Below are positions 26,253 to 35,057 of a DNA stretch of 64,000 bases, piece by piece. Under the pieces are notes generated by a model that saw only the letters and a program-made list of their open reading frames with translations, searched no databases and was not told the origin of the DNA. The first letter of the stretch is position 1. Each line of letters opens with the position of its first letter. This stretch comes from Nocardiopsis trehalosi NBRC 14201 (GTDB taxonomy: Bacteria > Actinomycetota > Actinomycetes > Streptosporangiales > Streptosporangiaceae), in contig NZ_BCRK01000008.1 in the NCBI RefSeq assembly GCF_001552555.1, positions 1-64,000 of the forward strand, given 5' to 3'. Made by a program: the position numbers and the translations under genes.

Positions 26253-26402
26253 GCGGGTGCGGCCGCCGCGGAGCACGGGCCGACACGCTCCGTGTTCGCG
26301 TTTTGGCGCATTGATGACGACAGTTTGTAGGAACTCCTTCGGCGAACCGGTTCCCATAGCGGGGGTCGCCATCGCATACTCGCGTGGGAGGGGGACACAC
26401 GC

Positions 26403-26927
26403 ATGAAGCAGGATCTCACCGCTCTGTGCTGCGAGTGCGGCGCGAGCCGCAAGGTCAGCGACTACCGCGGCATAGGCGAGGCGCAATCCGCCTACGGGCT
26501 CGCCCGGTGCGTGGTGTGGCGGATGTGCCGGCCCTGCGGCTACCGCACGTACCACGCCTATCTGCGCCGCGACGCCGAACGCGACGAGCTGGAGGACGCG
26601 CTCAACCTGGACGACGCGCTCGCCGCCGAGGCCCTGGACGAGGAGATCGAGCAGCTGCGCCTGTGCGGCATCGACATCGGCCACGCCCCCGTGCCCGCGG
26701 TGTGGGACGGCCAGCCGGTGGGCATGGTCACCCAGCGGCTCACCGACCTGTCGTACGCCATCGTGCTCGACCCCAGCGCCTCGGTGGTGGCCCGGCTCAA
26801 GCTGATCGACCTGATGTGGAACGAGCTGTCCATCGGCGACCACGACGACCGGTGGTACATCCAGCACTCCGACGACGACACCCCCGGGTACGCGGTCCGG
26901 CTGTTCGGCTACCGCGTGCGCCGCTGA
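26403..26927 (+). CDS. Protein with N-terminal zinc-ribbon-like cysteines, unknown function
   Basis: The 174-residue product begins MKQDLTALCCECGASRKV and has a second pair MCRPCGYRTYH about 30 residues later, consistent with a zinc ribbon (residues 9-45). An acidic helix (ERDELEDALNLDDALAAEAL, about 60-79) follows, then a domain with QRLTDLSYAIVLDPSASVVARLKLIDLMWNELS. No known family was recognised. A GGGAGGGGG site precedes the ATG. The upstream gap includes a relatively AT-rich stretch (26290-26345) that could hold its promoter. It converges with the helicase gene ten bases downstream. DNA binding or a host-defence role are possible but not supported. Confidence 0.78.
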   Translation: MKQDLTALCCECGASRKVSDYRGIGEAQSAYGLARCVVWRMCRPCGYRTYHAYLRRDAERDELEDALNLDDALAAEALDEEIEQLRLCGIDIGHAPVPAVWDGQPVGMVTQRLTDLSYAIVLDPSASVVARLKLIDLMWNELSIGDHDDRWYIQHSDDDTPGYAVRLFGYRVRR

Positions 26928-26937
26928 CCCCGCCGGC

Positions 26938-28953
26938 TCAGCCCGGCACCGGGGCGGCCGCCAGCCGCCGCAGCGCGGCCCGCGCGACCTCGGGGTCGGT
27001 GGTGCCCCAGTAAGGCGGCAGCGACGCCCGCAGGAAGCCCCCGTAGCGCGCGGTGGCCAACCGGGGGTCGAGGACCGCCACGACGCCGCGGTCGTGGACC
27101 GACCGCAGCAGCCGCCCGGTGCCCTGCGCCAGGAGCAGCGCCGCGTGCGTGGCCGCCACCGCCATGAACCCGTTGCCGCCGCGCGCCCCCACCGCGCGCT
27201 GGCGGGCCGAGGCCAGGGGGTCGTCGGGGCGCGGGAACGGGATGCGGTCGACCACCACGAGCGACAGCGACGGCCCCGGGACGTCGACGCCCTGCCACAG
27301 CGACAGCGTGCCGAACAGGCAGCAGGCGGGGTCGTCGGCGAACTCGGCGACGAGCCGGCCGGTGGAGTCGTCGCCCTGGCAGAGGATGCGGAGATCGAGG
27401 CGTTCGCGCAGCTCCTCGGCGGCCTGGGTGGCGGCCCGCATGGACGAGAACAGGCCGAGCGTGCGGCCGCCCGCGGCCTCGATGAGTTCGGCGATCTCGT
27501 CCAGGTAGCCGGGGTCGAGGCCGTCGCGGCCGGGCGGCGGCAGGTGCCGCGCGACGTAGAGGATGCCGCTGCGGGCGTGATCGAAGGGCGACCCGACGTC
27601 GAGCGCCCGCCAGCGGGGTTCGCCGGCGGAGGTGGGGTCGTCGGTGCCGGGCGGGTCGTCGGTGGTCTCGCGGCCCAGCCCCCACTGCCCGGCGAGCCCG
27701 CCGAACGAGCCGCCGAGGGCGAGGGTGGCGGAGGTCAGCACGGCGGTGCGGTCGCCGAACAGCTTCTCGCGGAGCAGCCCGCCGACGCCCAGCGGCGCCA
27801 CCTGCAGGCTCGGCGGCTGCTTGGGACCCTTGGCCAGCCAGACGACGTCGGTGCGGTCGCGCAGCGGCGGTTCGACGGACTCCAGGACGCGCACCGCGGT
27901 GTCGTGGACGTCCTCCAGGGCCGCCAGGGCGAGCTTGCGGGCGGTGGCGGAGTCGGGGTCGCCCTCGGTGCCGGTGGACTTGACGGCGGTGAGGCAGGCG
28001 TGGGCGGCGTCGCGGACGCTCGCGACCGCGCCGGCCAGCGGGTCGGGCAGGTGGTCGAGGCGGCCGGAGCCGGCGTCGGCGAACATCAGCGCCAGACCGT
28101 CGGCGGCCTCGCTCAGGCGCTCGGTGAGGCCGGGTTCGACCAGCCGTCCGGCGCGCTTGGCCGCGGTGGTGATGACGCGCTCGCCGAGGACGCCGGTGGC
28201 CACGGAGGTGACCCGGTCGACCAGGTCGTGGGCCTCGTCGACGACGAGCAGCCGGTGCTCGGGCAGCAGCTGGTAGCCCTGGAGGGCGCTGATGGCGAGC
28301 ATGGCGTGGTTGGTGACGACGACGTCGACGCCCCCGGCGTCGGCGCGCGCCTGCTCGGCGAAGCACTCCTGGCCGAACGGGCAGGCGGCGGCGCCCACGC
28401 ACTCGTTGGCCGACACCGACACCTGCCGCCAGGCGAGGTCGCTGACGCCGGGCACGAGTTCATCGCGGTCACCGGTGGCGGTGGTGTCGGCCCACTCGTG
28501 CAGCCGCTTGACCTGGCGGCCGAGCGAGGAGAGCTGGCGGGGGTCGAACAGCTCGGCCTCGTCGGGTTCGGCGTCGCCGGCGGTCTGCAGCCGGTGCCGG
28601 CACAGATAGTTGCGGCGGCCCTTGAGGATGGCGAACGCGGGGGTGCGCGGCAGGTGCGGCGCCAGCGCCTCGGCCAGGCGGGGCAGGTCGCGGTCGATGA
28701 GCTGGCGCTGCAGCGCGATGGTGGCGGTCGACACGACCACCGTGGAGTCGGTGGCCATGGCGTGGCGGATGGCCGGGACGAGGTAGGCGAGCGATTTGCC
28801 GGTGCCGGTGCCCGCCTGGACCACCAGGTGCTCCTGGTCGGTGAAGGCGGAGTCGACGGCCGCGGCCATGGTGGCCTGGCCGTCGCGGCGCGTGCCGCCC
28901 AGGGCGGAGACGGCGGCGTCCAGCAGGGTGTCGACGTCGGGGAGATCAGCCAC
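26938..28953 (-). CDS. DinG/YoaA-type ATP-dependent DNA helicase with Fe-S cluster
   Basis: The 671-residue protein is a superfamily 2, XPD-like helicase. Walker A is GTGTGKS (48-54), DEAH box is at 239-242, and four cysteines (118, 185, 191 and 197; ECVGAAACPFGQECF) would bind a 4Fe-4S cluster. C-terminal motifs include LFSSMRAATQAAEEL and GVDVPGPSLSLVVVDRIPFPRPDDPL. DinG unwinds forks, R-loops and D-loops during repair. No LexA box was found upstream. The start is uncertain: I used GTG at 28953, which has a weak ribosome site, since a longer start would add Arg/Ala-rich sequence. It converges with the gene at 26403. Confidence 0.93.
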   Translation of the reverse strand: MADLPDVDTLLDAAVSALGGTRRDGQATMAAAVDSAFTDQEHLVVQAGTGTGKSLAYLVPAIRHAMATDSTVVVSTATIALQRQLIDRDLPRLAEALAPHLPRTPAFAILKGRRNYLCRHRLQTAGDAEPDEAELFDPRQLSSLGRQVKRLHEWADTTATGDRDELVPGVSDLAWRQVSVSANECVGAAACPFGQECFAEQARADAGGVDVVVTNHAMLAISALQGYQLLPEHRLLVVDEAHDLVDRVTSVATGVLGERVITTAAKRAGRLVEPGLTERLSEAADGLALMFADAGSGRLDHLPDPLAGAVASVRDAAHACLTAVKSTGTEGDPDSATARKLALAALEDVHDTAVRVLESVEPPLRDRTDVVWLAKGPKQPPSLQVAPLGVGGLLREKLFGDRTAVLTSATLALGGSFGGLAGQWGLGRETTDDPPGTDDPTSAGEPRWRALDVGSPFDHARSGILYVARHLPPPGRDGLDPGYLDEIAELIEAAGGRTLGLFSSMRAATQAAEELRERLDLRILCQGDDSTGRLVAEFADDPACCLFGTLSLWQGVDVPGPSLSLVVVDRIPFPRPDDPLASARQRAVGARGGNGFMAVAATHAALLLAQGTGRLLRSVHDRGVVAVLDPRLATARYGGFLRASLPPYWGTTDPEVARAALRRLAAAPVPG

Positions 28954-29060
28954 GGATGCGACAGTACCGCCCCGTGCCGACGCCCGGGCGCCGTCGTCCA
29001 CAACCGCCCCGGCGCGGGCGCGGGGCGGAGCTGTCGGCGCCGACCGACCGGGTGGCCGGG

Positions 29061-30776
29061 TCAGCCGGGCGGGCCGGCCGGGCCGCCGCGCCGCTCCCCG
29101 GGGGCGCCGGGCTGCGGCCGGTCCCCCATCGCGGCGAGGGGGTGGTGCAGGTCCCACGCCGGGCGGTCACCGCGCACGCGCGGCAGCGACGCGAAGTTGT
29201 GCCGGGGCGGCGGGCACGAGGTGGCCCACTCCAGCGAGCCGCCGTACCCCCACGGGTCGTCGGTGCCGACCAGGGCGGCGTTGCGCGCCGCCCACCACAC
29301 GTTCCAGCAGAAGACCAGCGTGGACGCCCCCAGCAGGAACGACCCGACGCTGGAGACGGCGTTCAGGGCGGTGAACCCGTCCTCGGGCAGGTAGTCGGCG
29401 TAGCGGCGCGGCATGCCCTGGGCGCCCAGCCAGTGCTGCACCAGGAACGTGCCGTGGAAGCCCGGGAACAGGGTCCAGAAGTGGAGGCGGGCGAGCCCTT
29501 CGTGCAGTCGGCGGCCGGTGAACTTCGGCCACCAGAAGTAGAAGCCGGCGAACATGGCGAACACGACGGTGCCGAACAGCACGTAGTGGAAGTGGGCCAC
29601 GACGAAGTAGGAGTCGTGGACGTGGAAGTCCAGCGGCGGCGAGGCGAGGAGCACCCCGGTCAGCCCGCCGAGGAGGAACGTCACCAGGAACCCGACCGCG
29701 AACAGCATCGGGCTGGCGAAGACGAGCTGTCCCCGCCACATCGTGCCGATCCAGTTGAAGAACTTGATGCCCGTGGGGACGGCGATGAGGAAGGACAGGA
29801 AGGAGAAGAACGGCAGCAGCACCGCCCCGGTCGGGAACATGTGGTGGGCCCACACGGTCATGGACAGGCCGGTGATGGCGATGGTGGCCCCGACCATGCC
29901 CTTGTAGCCGAAGATCGGCTTGCGGGAGAACACCGGGATCACCTCGGTGACGATGCCGAAGAACGGCAGCGCGACGATGTAGACCTCGGGGTGGCCGAAG
30001 AACCAGAACAGGTGCTGCCACAGGATCGCCCCGCCGGTCGCGGGGGCGAAGACGTGCGCGCCGAGCATCCGGTCCGCGCCCAGCCCGGCCAGCGCCGCGG
30101 TCAGCACCGGGAACGCCAGGAGCACCAGCAGGGAGGTGAACAGGACGTTCCAGGTGAAGATCGGCAGCCGGAACATGGTCATGCCCGGGGCGCGCATGAC
30201 CGTGATCGTGGTGACGAAGTTGACCGCGCCCAGGATGGTCCCGAGGCCCGCGACGAGCAGGCCGAGCACCCACAGGTCGCCGCCGAGCCCGGGCGAGCGC
30301 ACGGCGTCGGACAGCGGGGTGTAGGCGAACCAGCCGAAGCTCGCCGCCCCGCCGGGGGTGAGGAACCCGGCCATCACCGTCAGGCCGCCGAACAGGAACA
30401 GCCAGTAGCTCAGCATGTTCAGGCGCGGGAACGCGACGTCGGGCGCGCCGATCTGCAGGGGCATGATCGCGTTGGCGAACCCGGCGAACAGCGGGGTGGC
30501 GAAGAGCAGCATCATCACCGTGCCGTGCATGGTGAACAACTCGTTGTACTGCTGGGCCGTGACGAGCTGCGCGCCCGGCCAGAACAGTTCGGCCCGGATG
30601 ACCATGGCCATCGCGCCGCCGGCGGCGAAGAAGGCGAAGGCCGTGATGAGGTAGAGGTGGCCGATGACCTTGTGGTCGGTGGCGGTCAGCCACCGCACGA
30701 TCGCGCGGCCCTTGGCGCCCGCGGCGGGCGCCGCCGCGGCCGTGTCCGGCGCGGCCGGCCGCGCGGTCGGGGTCAT
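29061..30776 (-). CDS. ctaD: Cytochrome c oxidase subunit I
   Basis: The 571-residue integral membrane protein is the heme/copper catalytic subunit of an aa3-type oxidase. Motifs are HGTVMML (heme a ligand), [10 protein letters not shown] (CuB His and crosslinked Tyr), AHHMF (CuB histidines) and [10 protein letters not shown] (heme a3 ligands); about twelve helices are present. The C-terminus ends with a Pro/Gly-rich tail after residue 535. It stands alone: no ctaC, ctaE or qcr genes are in the window, so it is probably an extra copy or a dispersed gene. The ATG at 30776 precedes a Thr/Ala/Pro-rich lead and the KVIGHLYL start. A 330-base gap lies upstream. Confidence 0.97.
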   Translation of the reverse strand: MTPTARPAAPDTAAAAPAAGAKGRAIVRWLTATDHKVIGHLYLITAFAFFAAGGAMAMVIRAELFWPGAQLVTAQQYNELFTMHGTVMMLLFATPLFAGFANAIMPLQIGAPDVAFPRLNMLSYWLFLFGGLTVMAGFLTPGGAASFGWFAYTPLSDAVRSPGLGGDLWVLGLLVAGLGTILGAVNFVTTITVMRAPGMTMFRLPIFTWNVLFTSLLVLLAFPVLTAALAGLGADRMLGAHVFAPATGGAILWQHLFWFFGHPEVYIVALPFFGIVTEVIPVFSRKPIFGYKGMVGATIAITGLSMTVWAHHMFPTGAVLLPFFSFLSFLIAVPTGIKFFNWIGTMWRGQLVFASPMLFAVGFLVTFLLGGLTGVLLASPPLDFHVHDSYFVVAHFHYVLFGTVVFAMFAGFYFWWPKFTGRRLHEGLARLHFWTLFPGFHGTFLVQHWLGAQGMPRRYADYLPEDGFTALNAVSSVGSFLLGASTLVFCWNVWWAARNAALVGTDDPWGYGGSLEWATSCPPPRHNFASLPRVRGDRPAWDLHHPLAAMGDRPQPGAPGERRGGPAGPPG

Positions 30777-31106
30777 GGGTGGTCCGTTCCGTCCGGAGGT
30801 GGGAGCCCCCCGCCCGCGCCGCGGGCCCGGCCCGGCGGCCGGCGGTCGGGCGGGCTCCGCCGACGGCCCCATGTTCGCCCACGCACCCGCGCCGCACCAC
30901 GCGACGCGCGCACACCACTACTCCCCGTGGCCCCGATCGCCCCGGCGGCGCCGGCTACCGGCGCGGACGCCCGGACCGGCCGTCGACCGCGCTCGACCGC
31001 ACCCCCCGGCTCACCGCACGGCAGGACCGGACACCCGCACCGCCACTCCCCCGCGGCGCCGACCGTCCCGCCACACCGGGCGCCGGCTCGGGCACCGCAC
31101 CGGCCG
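30777..31106. other. Gene-free stretch upstream of ctaD
   Basis: No supportable gene is seen. Frames on both strands are open but consist of Arg/Pro/Ala-rich sequence typical of noncoding GC-rich DNA. The ctaD promoter and leader must lie in the left part; no clear -10/-35 pair could be picked. Several short C-rich runs occur, with no strong hairpin. Confidence 0.5.
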
Positions 31107-31898
31107 TCAGCCGCGCTCGACCGTGATCTCCAGGTCGTCGTGCAGGAAGCAGAAGTGGTCGCGGACCTCGCGGCCGTCCTTCAGCGGGTCCGGCAGCGTC
31201 CACGCGACGTCCGGGATCTCGCGGTCGCCGACGCGCAGCGTCCAGTACGCGGCCCGGCCCTTGTACGGGCAGTAGGCGGTGGTGGCGCTGGGCACGAGCA
31301 GGTCGCGGCGGACGTCCCCCGGCGGCAGGTAGAGCCGGTTCGGCAGCCCGGTCTCGGAGAGCACCTGCGGCGCCGACGTCTGGGCGACGACGGTGTCGCC
31401 GAGCGCCACGCGGACCCGCAGCGACGACGGGCGCACGTCGACCCGGTGGAACGGGTCGCGCAGGTGGCCGTGGACCTCCTCGTCCTCGTCGAACCAGGAG
31501 TCGGCGGCCTCCCAGTACAGGGCGGACAGGCCGCGCAGCCACGCCGCCTCGGGGTTCGGGTCGGGGTAGGACCACACGGCGTTCTCGACCGTGCGGCCGC
31601 CGACGCTCAGGTGGTGGTACACGGCGTCGCCCTTGAACGGGCAGTGCGTGGTGTGGTCGCTGGGTTCGAGCGCCGACGCGAGCAGGTCCTCCGTGGGCAC
31701 GTAGAGCTGCGGCATCAGCCGCGTCTCGTGGAGCAGGCTGCCGCGGTCGGAGTCGAGCACGGTGGTCCCGCCGACCGCGGCCCGCACCCGGCGCGGGAAC
31801 GGGTGCAGGTAGAGGGCGTGCTTCGGGGAGTCGAGCGTGTAGTTGACGGTCGTGGGCGCGTTGACGGCGAGCGGCCCCCCGCCGAAGGTCAAGGACAT
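31107..31898 (-). CDS. DUF427 domain protein, duplicated domain
   Basis: The 263-residue protein contains two successive DUF427 domains. The first (about residues 30-120) has RRVRAAVGGTTVLDSDRG, THCPFKGDAVYHHL and AVWSYPDPNPEA. The second (about 155-255) repeats the pattern as RVRVALGDTVVAQTS, AYCPYKGRAAYWTL and AWTLPDPLKDG. The family forms a small beta fold with a conserved Cys-Pro-x-Lys-Gly; a role in nucleotide or metabolite binding has been proposed but is unknown. The ATG at 31898 follows AAGGAGACCGGC. It sits downstream of the surface protein gene on the same strand and could be co-transcribed with it, though they have no obvious shared role. Confidence 0.9.
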   Translation of the reverse strand: MSLTFGGGPLAVNAPTTVNYTLDSPKHALYLHPFPRRVRAAVGGTTVLDSDRGSLLHETRLMPQLYVPTEDLLASALEPSDHTTHCPFKGDAVYHHLSVGGRTVENAVWSYPDPNPEAAWLRGLSALYWEAADSWFDEDEEVHGHLRDPFHRVDVRPSSLRVRVALGDTVVAQTSAPQVLSETGLPNRLYLPPGDVRRDLLVPSATTAYCPYKGRAAYWTLRVGDREIPDVAWTLPDPLKDGREVRDHFCFLHDDLEITVERG

Positions 31899-31958
31899 GC
31901 CGGTCTCCTTCACCGCTGTTCGGGCATCAGCGGGGGTCCTACCCGCCGCGGCGGATGT

Positions 31959-33098
31959 TCACCGCCGTTGCGGTGGGCCGACGTCGTCGCCGTCGAACCC
32001 GGATTTGCGGCTCCGGCCCAGGTAGATGGCCGCTGCGCCGCCGCCGACGGCGGCGAGCCCGGCGCCGACGAGGCCGAAGAGCGCCGACCCGGCGACGGGC
32101 AGGCTGCCGTCGGGGCGCGGCGGCGCGGTCCCGGGGGTCCAGGTGCCCTCGGTGGGCGTGCCCGCGGCCGACGGCGACGGGCTGGGCGCGGGGTCGGGGG
32201 TCGCGGGCGGGGACGACGGGCTGGGCGCGGCGTCGGAGGGGCTCGGCTCGGCGGGCTCGGAGCGGTCGGCGTCGGGGGTGAGCGTGGTGCCGGGCGAGGC
32301 GGCGGGGCCGCTGCTGTGCACCCCGGCGGAGGCGAGGTCGAGCCGGTACTCGGTGGTGCCGGTGCGCCGGCCCTGGGCGTCGACCTCGGCGGCCTCGAAC
32401 CGCAGGGCGAGGCCGGCGGTGGCGGTGGTGGCGTGCGCGGCGCCCTCGGTGAGGGCGGCGGCGTGCTGCTCGACGCTGACCTCCAGGACCGCGGTGCCGC
32501 CGTTGTCGAGCGGGCGGCTGAAGGTGGCCTCGTAGGAGCCGTCGGCGAGGTCGGCGTCCTGGCCGAGGACGCGGAGCCCTTCGACGGTGATCTCGGCCTC
32601 GGCGCCGGAGCCCGCGGTCCACTCGGCGGTGGAGGCGGCGGCGTCGAGGGTGACGAGGTCGTCGGCGCCGAAGGCGTCGGCGACCGTGCCGCCGGGTTCG
32701 GCGACGGGCGCGCAGGAGGGGTCGAAGCGGAGGCCGGACACGGCGGCCGTCGACCGCAGCGCGGTGTCGCTGCGTTCGGCGGCGGCGTCGGCGGCGGCGG
32801 GCGGCGCGGTGAAGTGCTCGGCGCCGCCGACCCCCTGGTGGTCGTCGCCCCAGGTGGCGGTGTCGGCGTGGCCGGCGCGGTCGGTGTCGACGTCCCCGAC
32901 GACCCCGTGCCCGCACCACTCCACCGCGGCGATGCGGCCCGTGGCGACGTGGGCGCCGCCGGTACCGGGCGCGGTGGGGTCGGCGGCGGCGGGGACCGCC
33001 ACCGCCAAAGCTCCCGCCACCGCGCAGGCGCCCGCCACGGCGGCGAGGCGCCGCGCCGGACGGGGCGGACGGTACCGGGAGGGGGGACTCGGGGTCAC
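31959..33098 (-). CDS. Cell-wall-anchored surface protein with LPxxG-type sorting signal
   Basis: The 379-residue product has an Arg-rich leader and signal peptide (AAVAGACAVAGALAVAVPAAA), a beta-rich exported domain with cysteine pair (WCGHG, DPSCAP), then a Ser/Pro/Ala linker (about 270-325) and a C-terminal sorting signal: LPVAG, hydrophobic helix (ALFGLVGAGLAAVGGGAAA) and a basic end (GRSRKS). LPVAG differs from canonical LPxTG in having Ala instead of Thr, so either a class E-like sortase uses it or it is retained as a membrane protein. The GTG start at 33098 follows AGAGGAC. The domain's ligand is unknown. No sortase gene is near. Confidence 0.8.
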   Translation of the reverse strand: MTPSPPSRYRPPRPARRLAAVAGACAVAGALAVAVPAAADPTAPGTGGAHVATGRIAAVEWCGHGVVGDVDTDRAGHADTATWGDDHQGVGGAEHFTAPPAAADAAAERSDTALRSTAAVSGLRFDPSCAPVAEPGGTVADAFGADDLVTLDAAASTAEWTAGSGAEAEITVEGLRVLGQDADLADGSYEATFSRPLDNGGTAVLEVSVEQHAAALTEGAAHATTATAGLALRFEAAEVDAQGRRTGTTEYRLDLASAGVHSSGPAASPGTTLTPDADRSEPAEPSPSDAAPSPSSPPATPDPAPSPSPSAAGTPTEGTWTPGTAPPRPDGSLPVAGSALFGLVGAGLAAVGGGAAAIYLGRSRKSGFDGDDVGPPQRR

Positions 33099-33657
33099 GG
33101 CTGTCCTCTGTTGTGTCGAAGACCGCCGGCGGCGGACGCCGTGCGGAGGGGGGATTTCGACGCGGACCGATCGGAGCCGGGGGGTGTACTCGGACTCGAA
33201 TCTATAATGCGCCTCCGCGCGCCGGGAAACACCGTCGAACCGGAAACCGCCCCCGTGAAGGGCCGTGATCCGGCATCGGGGACGGGAAGCGCAGGTCAGC
33301 ACGGCCCGTACACGACGGACCGAAATCGGAACGGACCGCAACCGCAAACGGTTCCGGCCCGGCCGGTTCCGGCCAATCACCCCCGGACCGCCTCCCCACA
33401 ACGGAATCGGAACCCCGCCCGCCGCCCGCGGACCCGACCGGCACGCAGCCCCCCATGCCCGATAAGGGAACGGCGCGCCGGGCATTTCCGGTCCCGACCC
33501 CATGCCCTCGGAGGAGCGACGAGGCCCGGGCTCGCCAGGCCAGGTCGGCCCCGGCCCAACCGGGCTATCCGGGGGGATGCCCCTCAGGAGGAACGCCGAG
33601 ACGACTCGGCTCGGAGGAGCAGGGGCGGCCGACCGCACCGGGGCCCGGGGAAACGAC
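33099..33657. other. Long intergenic region between surface protein and tRNA-Ala
   Basis: About 560 bases without a convincing gene. A short AT-rich island (CGAATCTATAATGCG, around 33196-33211) lies about 100 bases upstream of the surface protein and could carry its -10 region (TATAGAT read on the minus strand). The part 33300-33420 has repeated CGGAAC/GGTTCCGG-like words. The rest is Arg/Gly/Pro-type noncoding sequence. Confidence 0.5.
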
Positions 33658-33692
33658 GAGACGACCCGGGCTCGTAAGAGCGGGGTCGTCTC
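33658..33692 (-). terminator. Hairpin downstream of tRNA-Ala copy 1
   Basis: GAGACGACCC (33658-33667) pairs with GGGTCGTCTC (33683-33692), with an inner GGCTC/GAGC stem and GTAA loop. Read on the minus strand it lies nine bases after the tRNA and is followed by TCGTTTCC, making it a probable terminator. Confidence 0.7.
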
Positions 33693-33701
33693 GGAGTGGA
33701 G

Positions 33702-33774
33702 TGGAGCTATGGGGATTCGAACCCCAGACCTCCTCCATGCCATGGAGGCGCGCTACCAACTGCGCCATAGCCCC
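33702..33774 (-). tRNA. tRNA-Ala(GGC), copy 1
   Basis: Read on the minus strand, the 73-base gene starts GGGGCTATGGCGCAGTTGGT and ends with TAGCTCC plus A73. The anticodon stem CCTCC/GGAGG encloses loop ATGGCAT, giving anticodon GGC. The acceptor stem has the G3:U70 wobble pair that defines alanine identity. The T-arm GGTTCGAATCC is intact. CCA is not encoded. Identical copies occur at 41070 and 41817. Confidence 0.97.
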
Positions 33775-33863
33775 GTGAACGCAGGGTCCAGTGTATCGGA
33801 CGCGCGGGGGCGGCGCGGACCTGCGCGGACCCCGCCGGCCCCGCGGTCACCGGGCCGGGCGCC

Positions 33864-33901
33864 GCCGTCAGGCCGTCAGGCCGTCAGGCCGTCAGGCCGT
33901 C
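33864..33901. repeat. 8-bp tandem repeat GCCGTCAG, nearly five copies
   Basis: Four full copies of GCCGTCAG and a partial fifth (GCCGTC) run head to tail between tRNA-Ala copy 1 and the YafY regulator gene. The tract lies about 36 bases beyond the regulator stop. It is a likely slippage-prone tract whose copy number may vary between strains. Confidence 0.8.
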
Positions 33902-33936
33902 GCTCGGATCATCGGGCCCCGCTGCCCCCGGCGTGC

Positions 33937-34941
33937 TCAGTCGGCCCTCCCGCCCGCCGCGCGTCGGGCGCGGTGGGACAGGTCGGCGAAGGCGTCCCGC
34001 AGCGCGTCCGGGCCGACCACCTCGATATCGCCGTCGAAGCGCGCCAGTGTCGCCGCGAGGGCGGCCCAGGACCAGGAGCCCATGACCACCCGGGTCCGGG
34101 CCGGGCCGACCTCCTCGACGAGGGCGTCGGCGGCGAACGGCGCCACCCGCGCGGCCGGGAGGTCGAGCACCACCTCGCCGCGGCACGGCCAGGCGTCCAC
34201 GCTCTCGGAGCCCTTGAACCGGGCCGACAGGAAGGCGGCGACGTCGCCCCCCGGCACCTCCCGGGGGACGAAGCGCGGCCCGTTGGGGACGCGGAGCGTC
34301 ATCCGGTCGGCGCGGTGGATGCGCCACTCCCCGGCCTCCGGGTCCCAGCCGACGAGGTACCACCGCCCGCCCCGGACCACGAGGTGGTGGGGCTGCACCC
34401 GGCGCGGCGGCCGGAGGCCCCCGTCGTCCGGCCGGGTCGGCGACCGGTAGTCGAACCGCACCTCCTCCGCGGAGCGGATGGCGGCGCTCAGCGCGAGCAG
34501 CACGCCGGTGTCGGCCTGCGGGCCGCGCCCGCGCCCCGCCGCCTCGACGGCGGTGACCTCCAGGGCGTCGACGCGGCGCCGCAACCGGGCCGGTAGGACC
34601 TGGCGGACCGTCGCCAGCGCGCGGGCGGCGGCCTCTTCGATGCCCGCTCCCGTCCCCACCGCGATCCGCAGCGCCACGGCGAGCGCGACCGCCTGCTCGT
34701 CGTCGAACAGCAGGGGCGGCAGCTCGCTGCCGGCCGCGAGCCGGTACCCGCCGTCGGGCCCCTTGACCGCCGTGACGGGGTAGCCGAGCCCGCGCAGGCG
34801 GTCGACGTCGCGCCGCACCGTGCGTTCGCTCACGCCCAGCCGCTCGGCGAGCAGGTCGCCCGGCCAGTCGCGGCGGACCTGCAGCAGGGACAGCAGCGAG
34901 AGCAGGCGGGCGGAGGTCCCGGACGAGGACGTGGTCGGCAT
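33937..34941 (-). CDS. YafY-family transcriptional regulator (HTH-WYL)
   Basis: The 334-residue protein has a DeoR-like helix-turn-helix at the N-terminus (LLAERLGVSERTVRRDVDRL, about 30-49, then GPDGGYRL), followed by a WYL domain (PHHLVVRGGRWYLVGWDPEAG, about 190-210) and the C-terminal WCX extension. WYL proteins sense ligands or nucleic acid and regulate stress, phage defence or metabolism. It is divergent from the VOC protein gene 116 bases away, which is probably its target and whose product may handle the inducing compound. The ATG start is the first in frame before TSARLLSLLSLLQ. Confidence 0.92.
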   Translation of the reverse strand: MPTTSSSGTSARLLSLLSLLQVRRDWPGDLLAERLGVSERTVRRDVDRLRGLGYPVTAVKGPDGGYRLAAGSELPPLLFDDEQAVALAVALRIAVGTGAGIEEAAARALATVRQVLPARLRRRVDALEVTAVEAAGRGRGPQADTGVLLALSAAIRSAEEVRFDYRSPTRPDDGGLRPPRRVQPHHLVVRGGRWYLVGWDPEAGEWRIHRADRMTLRVPNGPRFVPREVPGGDVAAFLSARFKGSESVDAWPCRGEVVLDLPAARVAPFAADALVEEVGPARTRVVMGSWSWAALAATLARFDGDIEVVGPDALRDAFADLSHRARRAAGGRAD

Positions 34942-35057
34942 GGTCCCCAGGCTGCCACAGGTAGCGGACGATCCCTGTCCGGTACTGCTGCGAGAGTCGC
35001 TGTCGTCGCCGGAGACCTCCGGCGGACCAGACCACTGCTGTGAAGGACCGGACCACC

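Noticed and set aside
22977-26867. Long minus-strand extension of the helical-repeat protein
   Set aside because: The extension overlaps the AI-2E transporter antisense. The ATG at 24434 has a good ribosome site and begins the sensible protein.
28956-33677. Plus-strand open frame of 1573 residues
   Set aside because: It runs antisense across helicase, ctaD, DUF427 and surface protein genes and is open only because of base composition; no domain is visible.
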